DNA from: Symbiodinium natans
Taxonomy: Eukaryota; Sar; Dinophyceae; Suessiales; Symbiodiniaceae
Length of the DNA stretch: 64,000 bases
Direction: 5' to 3'
Assembly (NCBI GenBank): GCA_905221605.1
Contig: CAJNDS010002085.1
Location: 541,001 to 605,000, forward strand
Positions 62,936 through 64,000 of the stretch are shown here, in pieces (the stretch's first letter is position 1; every line of letters begins with the position of its first letter). Made by a program: the position numbers and the translations under genes. A model generated the notes under the pieces. The model had not been told where the DNA came from. It saw nothing but the letters and a program-made list of their open reading frames with translations, and searched no databases.

Positions 62936-63369
62936 GAGGCTTTCCAAACGGACTACGAGCCTTGCACAGCCTGACGGTCTTTCCAAAAGCCTTTTCCGGG
63001 GCCTTTCAGGGGCCTCCCGGTTCAGGGACCTCCCTCACCTTCCCGGGGCCTCGCGGTTGTCAGGGGGCCGCCAGACTAGGAACCCAAAAAACCATTTTTG
63101 AGTAGGTGCCCAGGCTGACTCATGCATCTAGGGAAATACAACTCTAGCTCGGTGACCTTTCAGGGGTGTGCGCACATTGCAGCTCAGCAGAGCCTCGACG
63201 CCTTGACTGCACCTACCCCAAAGGTCAGTTGCCTTTGGGCTTGGGACTCAAGGTGGGGGGGGGGGGGATGTGGGTTTGTTTCCATCAAGCTGTGAGGAAA
63301 GGGGGTTGCAGAACTCGCAAGGTGGTACAAGGTGAGGGGAGGGGCTGTTGGGCATCTAAAATGCCCGAA

Positions 63370-63534
63370 ACCCCTTACACAGGCCCTTGCCGTGTTGAAG
63401 GAATCACATTCAGTCCTATGCAGGCCGCGGGGCCTTCGGGAGGCGGATATACCAGGCGGGAGCTCAACAGGAGAAAACCTAAAAAGACCTTCCCCGAAGA
63501 TCCAAAGCCCTCATCGCCGCGCTACGAGCTGTAG
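63370..63534 (+). CDS. Weak plus-strand C-terminal candidate
   Basis: Frame reads GYTRRELNRRKPKKTFPEDP then KPSSPRYEL and stops. The composition is basic and no domain is seen. The rest of 62936-63813 is spacer. Confidence 0.3.
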   Translation, partial: TPYTGPCRVEGITFSPMQAAGPSGGGYTRRELNRRKPKKTFPEDPKPSSPRYEL

Positions 63535-63813
63535 TAGCCAGGCCAGCCGCGAGCATTGGAGGTGAACCTGGAATTACTGTTTGCTTAGTAAGAACCCCCC
63601 ACAACACAGAACTACAAATATTCTTCCCTATAAGGGTGATATAGGGATTATTGTTTTCTTATTTTCTTTTTTTGTGAGGTCTTCAGCAAATAGTAGGGAA
63701 TGTCATCTTCCTAGGGGCCTCGCTGCGTGTTGGGCATCCGCACGGGCAGCTGGTAAAACAAAAACGGCCATGACCTATGTCTTGCGCCAGCTCTAAGGCT
63801 CTAAGAGGGTCTG

Positions 63814-63890
63814 TTGGGATGTCCCCCCTTCTGCTGACAGTCCGTCGTTCCCCCTATTAAGGGCTGCCAGTATAAGGGGGAGCATCCCAA
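63814..63890. mobile_element. Family C element, short copy
   Basis: TTGGGATGTCCCCCCTTCTG ... AGTATAAGGGGGAGCATCCC; 77 bp with a reduced centre. Confidence 0.75.
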
Positions 63891-64000
63891 AGGGTCAGGG
63901 TCATAGGTTCTTGACAGAGCCCCCATTGCAAGGACCAAGATCGGTTTCAGGGTTGAGGGCCTAGGGCTTAAAACGAATTGGGAACGCAACGGGCGCTCTT

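Overview
The window reads as nuclear DNA of a dinoflagellate. The evidence is: telomere-type TTTAGGG repeats scattered through the whole 64 kb; a degraded copy of the dinoflagellate trans-spliced leader in front of a frameshifted gene (5494-5510); a clean AG|GA...AG|G intron (dinoflagellates use GA and GC donors); and almost every supported coding segment on the minus strand, as in their unidirectional gene blocks. Species is not identified. The DNA is gene-poor and repeat-rich, and most long open frames are spurious products of microsatellites (GT, CT, TAGATA, an 11-bp unit) or of the telomeric repeats.

Four genes or large exons are clear, all on minus: a 515-codon first exon of a secreted/membrane protein with an Ala/Pro-rich linker and C2-like region (13.7-15.3 kb; its gene continues down to about 12.1 kb), a small secreted protein with a cysteine every seventh residue (18.3-18.7 kb), an intronless Ser/Thr-type protein kinase (33.6-35.5 kb) and an intronless arginase/agmatinase-family enzyme with a signal peptide (42.25-43.3 kb). 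A frameshifted pseudogene lies at 4.6-5.5 kb.

Between these are many short exon islands (50-400 bp), again mostly minus-strand, separated by TTTAGGG/CCCTAAA arrays and small inverted-repeat elements. The islands from about 62.6 kb down to 49 kb carry FG-GAP/VCBS calcium-binding motifs (DWDLDGDLDLL, DADFNGDGELD, LDLIVGAW) and then EGF-like cysteine motifs. They look like pieces of one or two very large extracellular proteins. Exon borders were read by eye and are approximate unless a splice site is named. Three plus-strand fragments (a C5-methyltransferase-like C-terminus at 24.4 kb, a copia RNase H-like piece at 38.2 kb, an unknown C-terminus at 63.4 kb) may be remnants of mobile elements.

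The main structural observation is that telomeric arrays sit in introns and in several cases touch the splice site. The best case (13473-13609) is a 137-bp intron made of a telomeric array plus one copy of a roughly 25-bp duplicated exon sequence, so that removing it restores an open frame. At least five families of small non-coding inverted-repeat elements are interspersed, and some contain telomeric arrays themselves.
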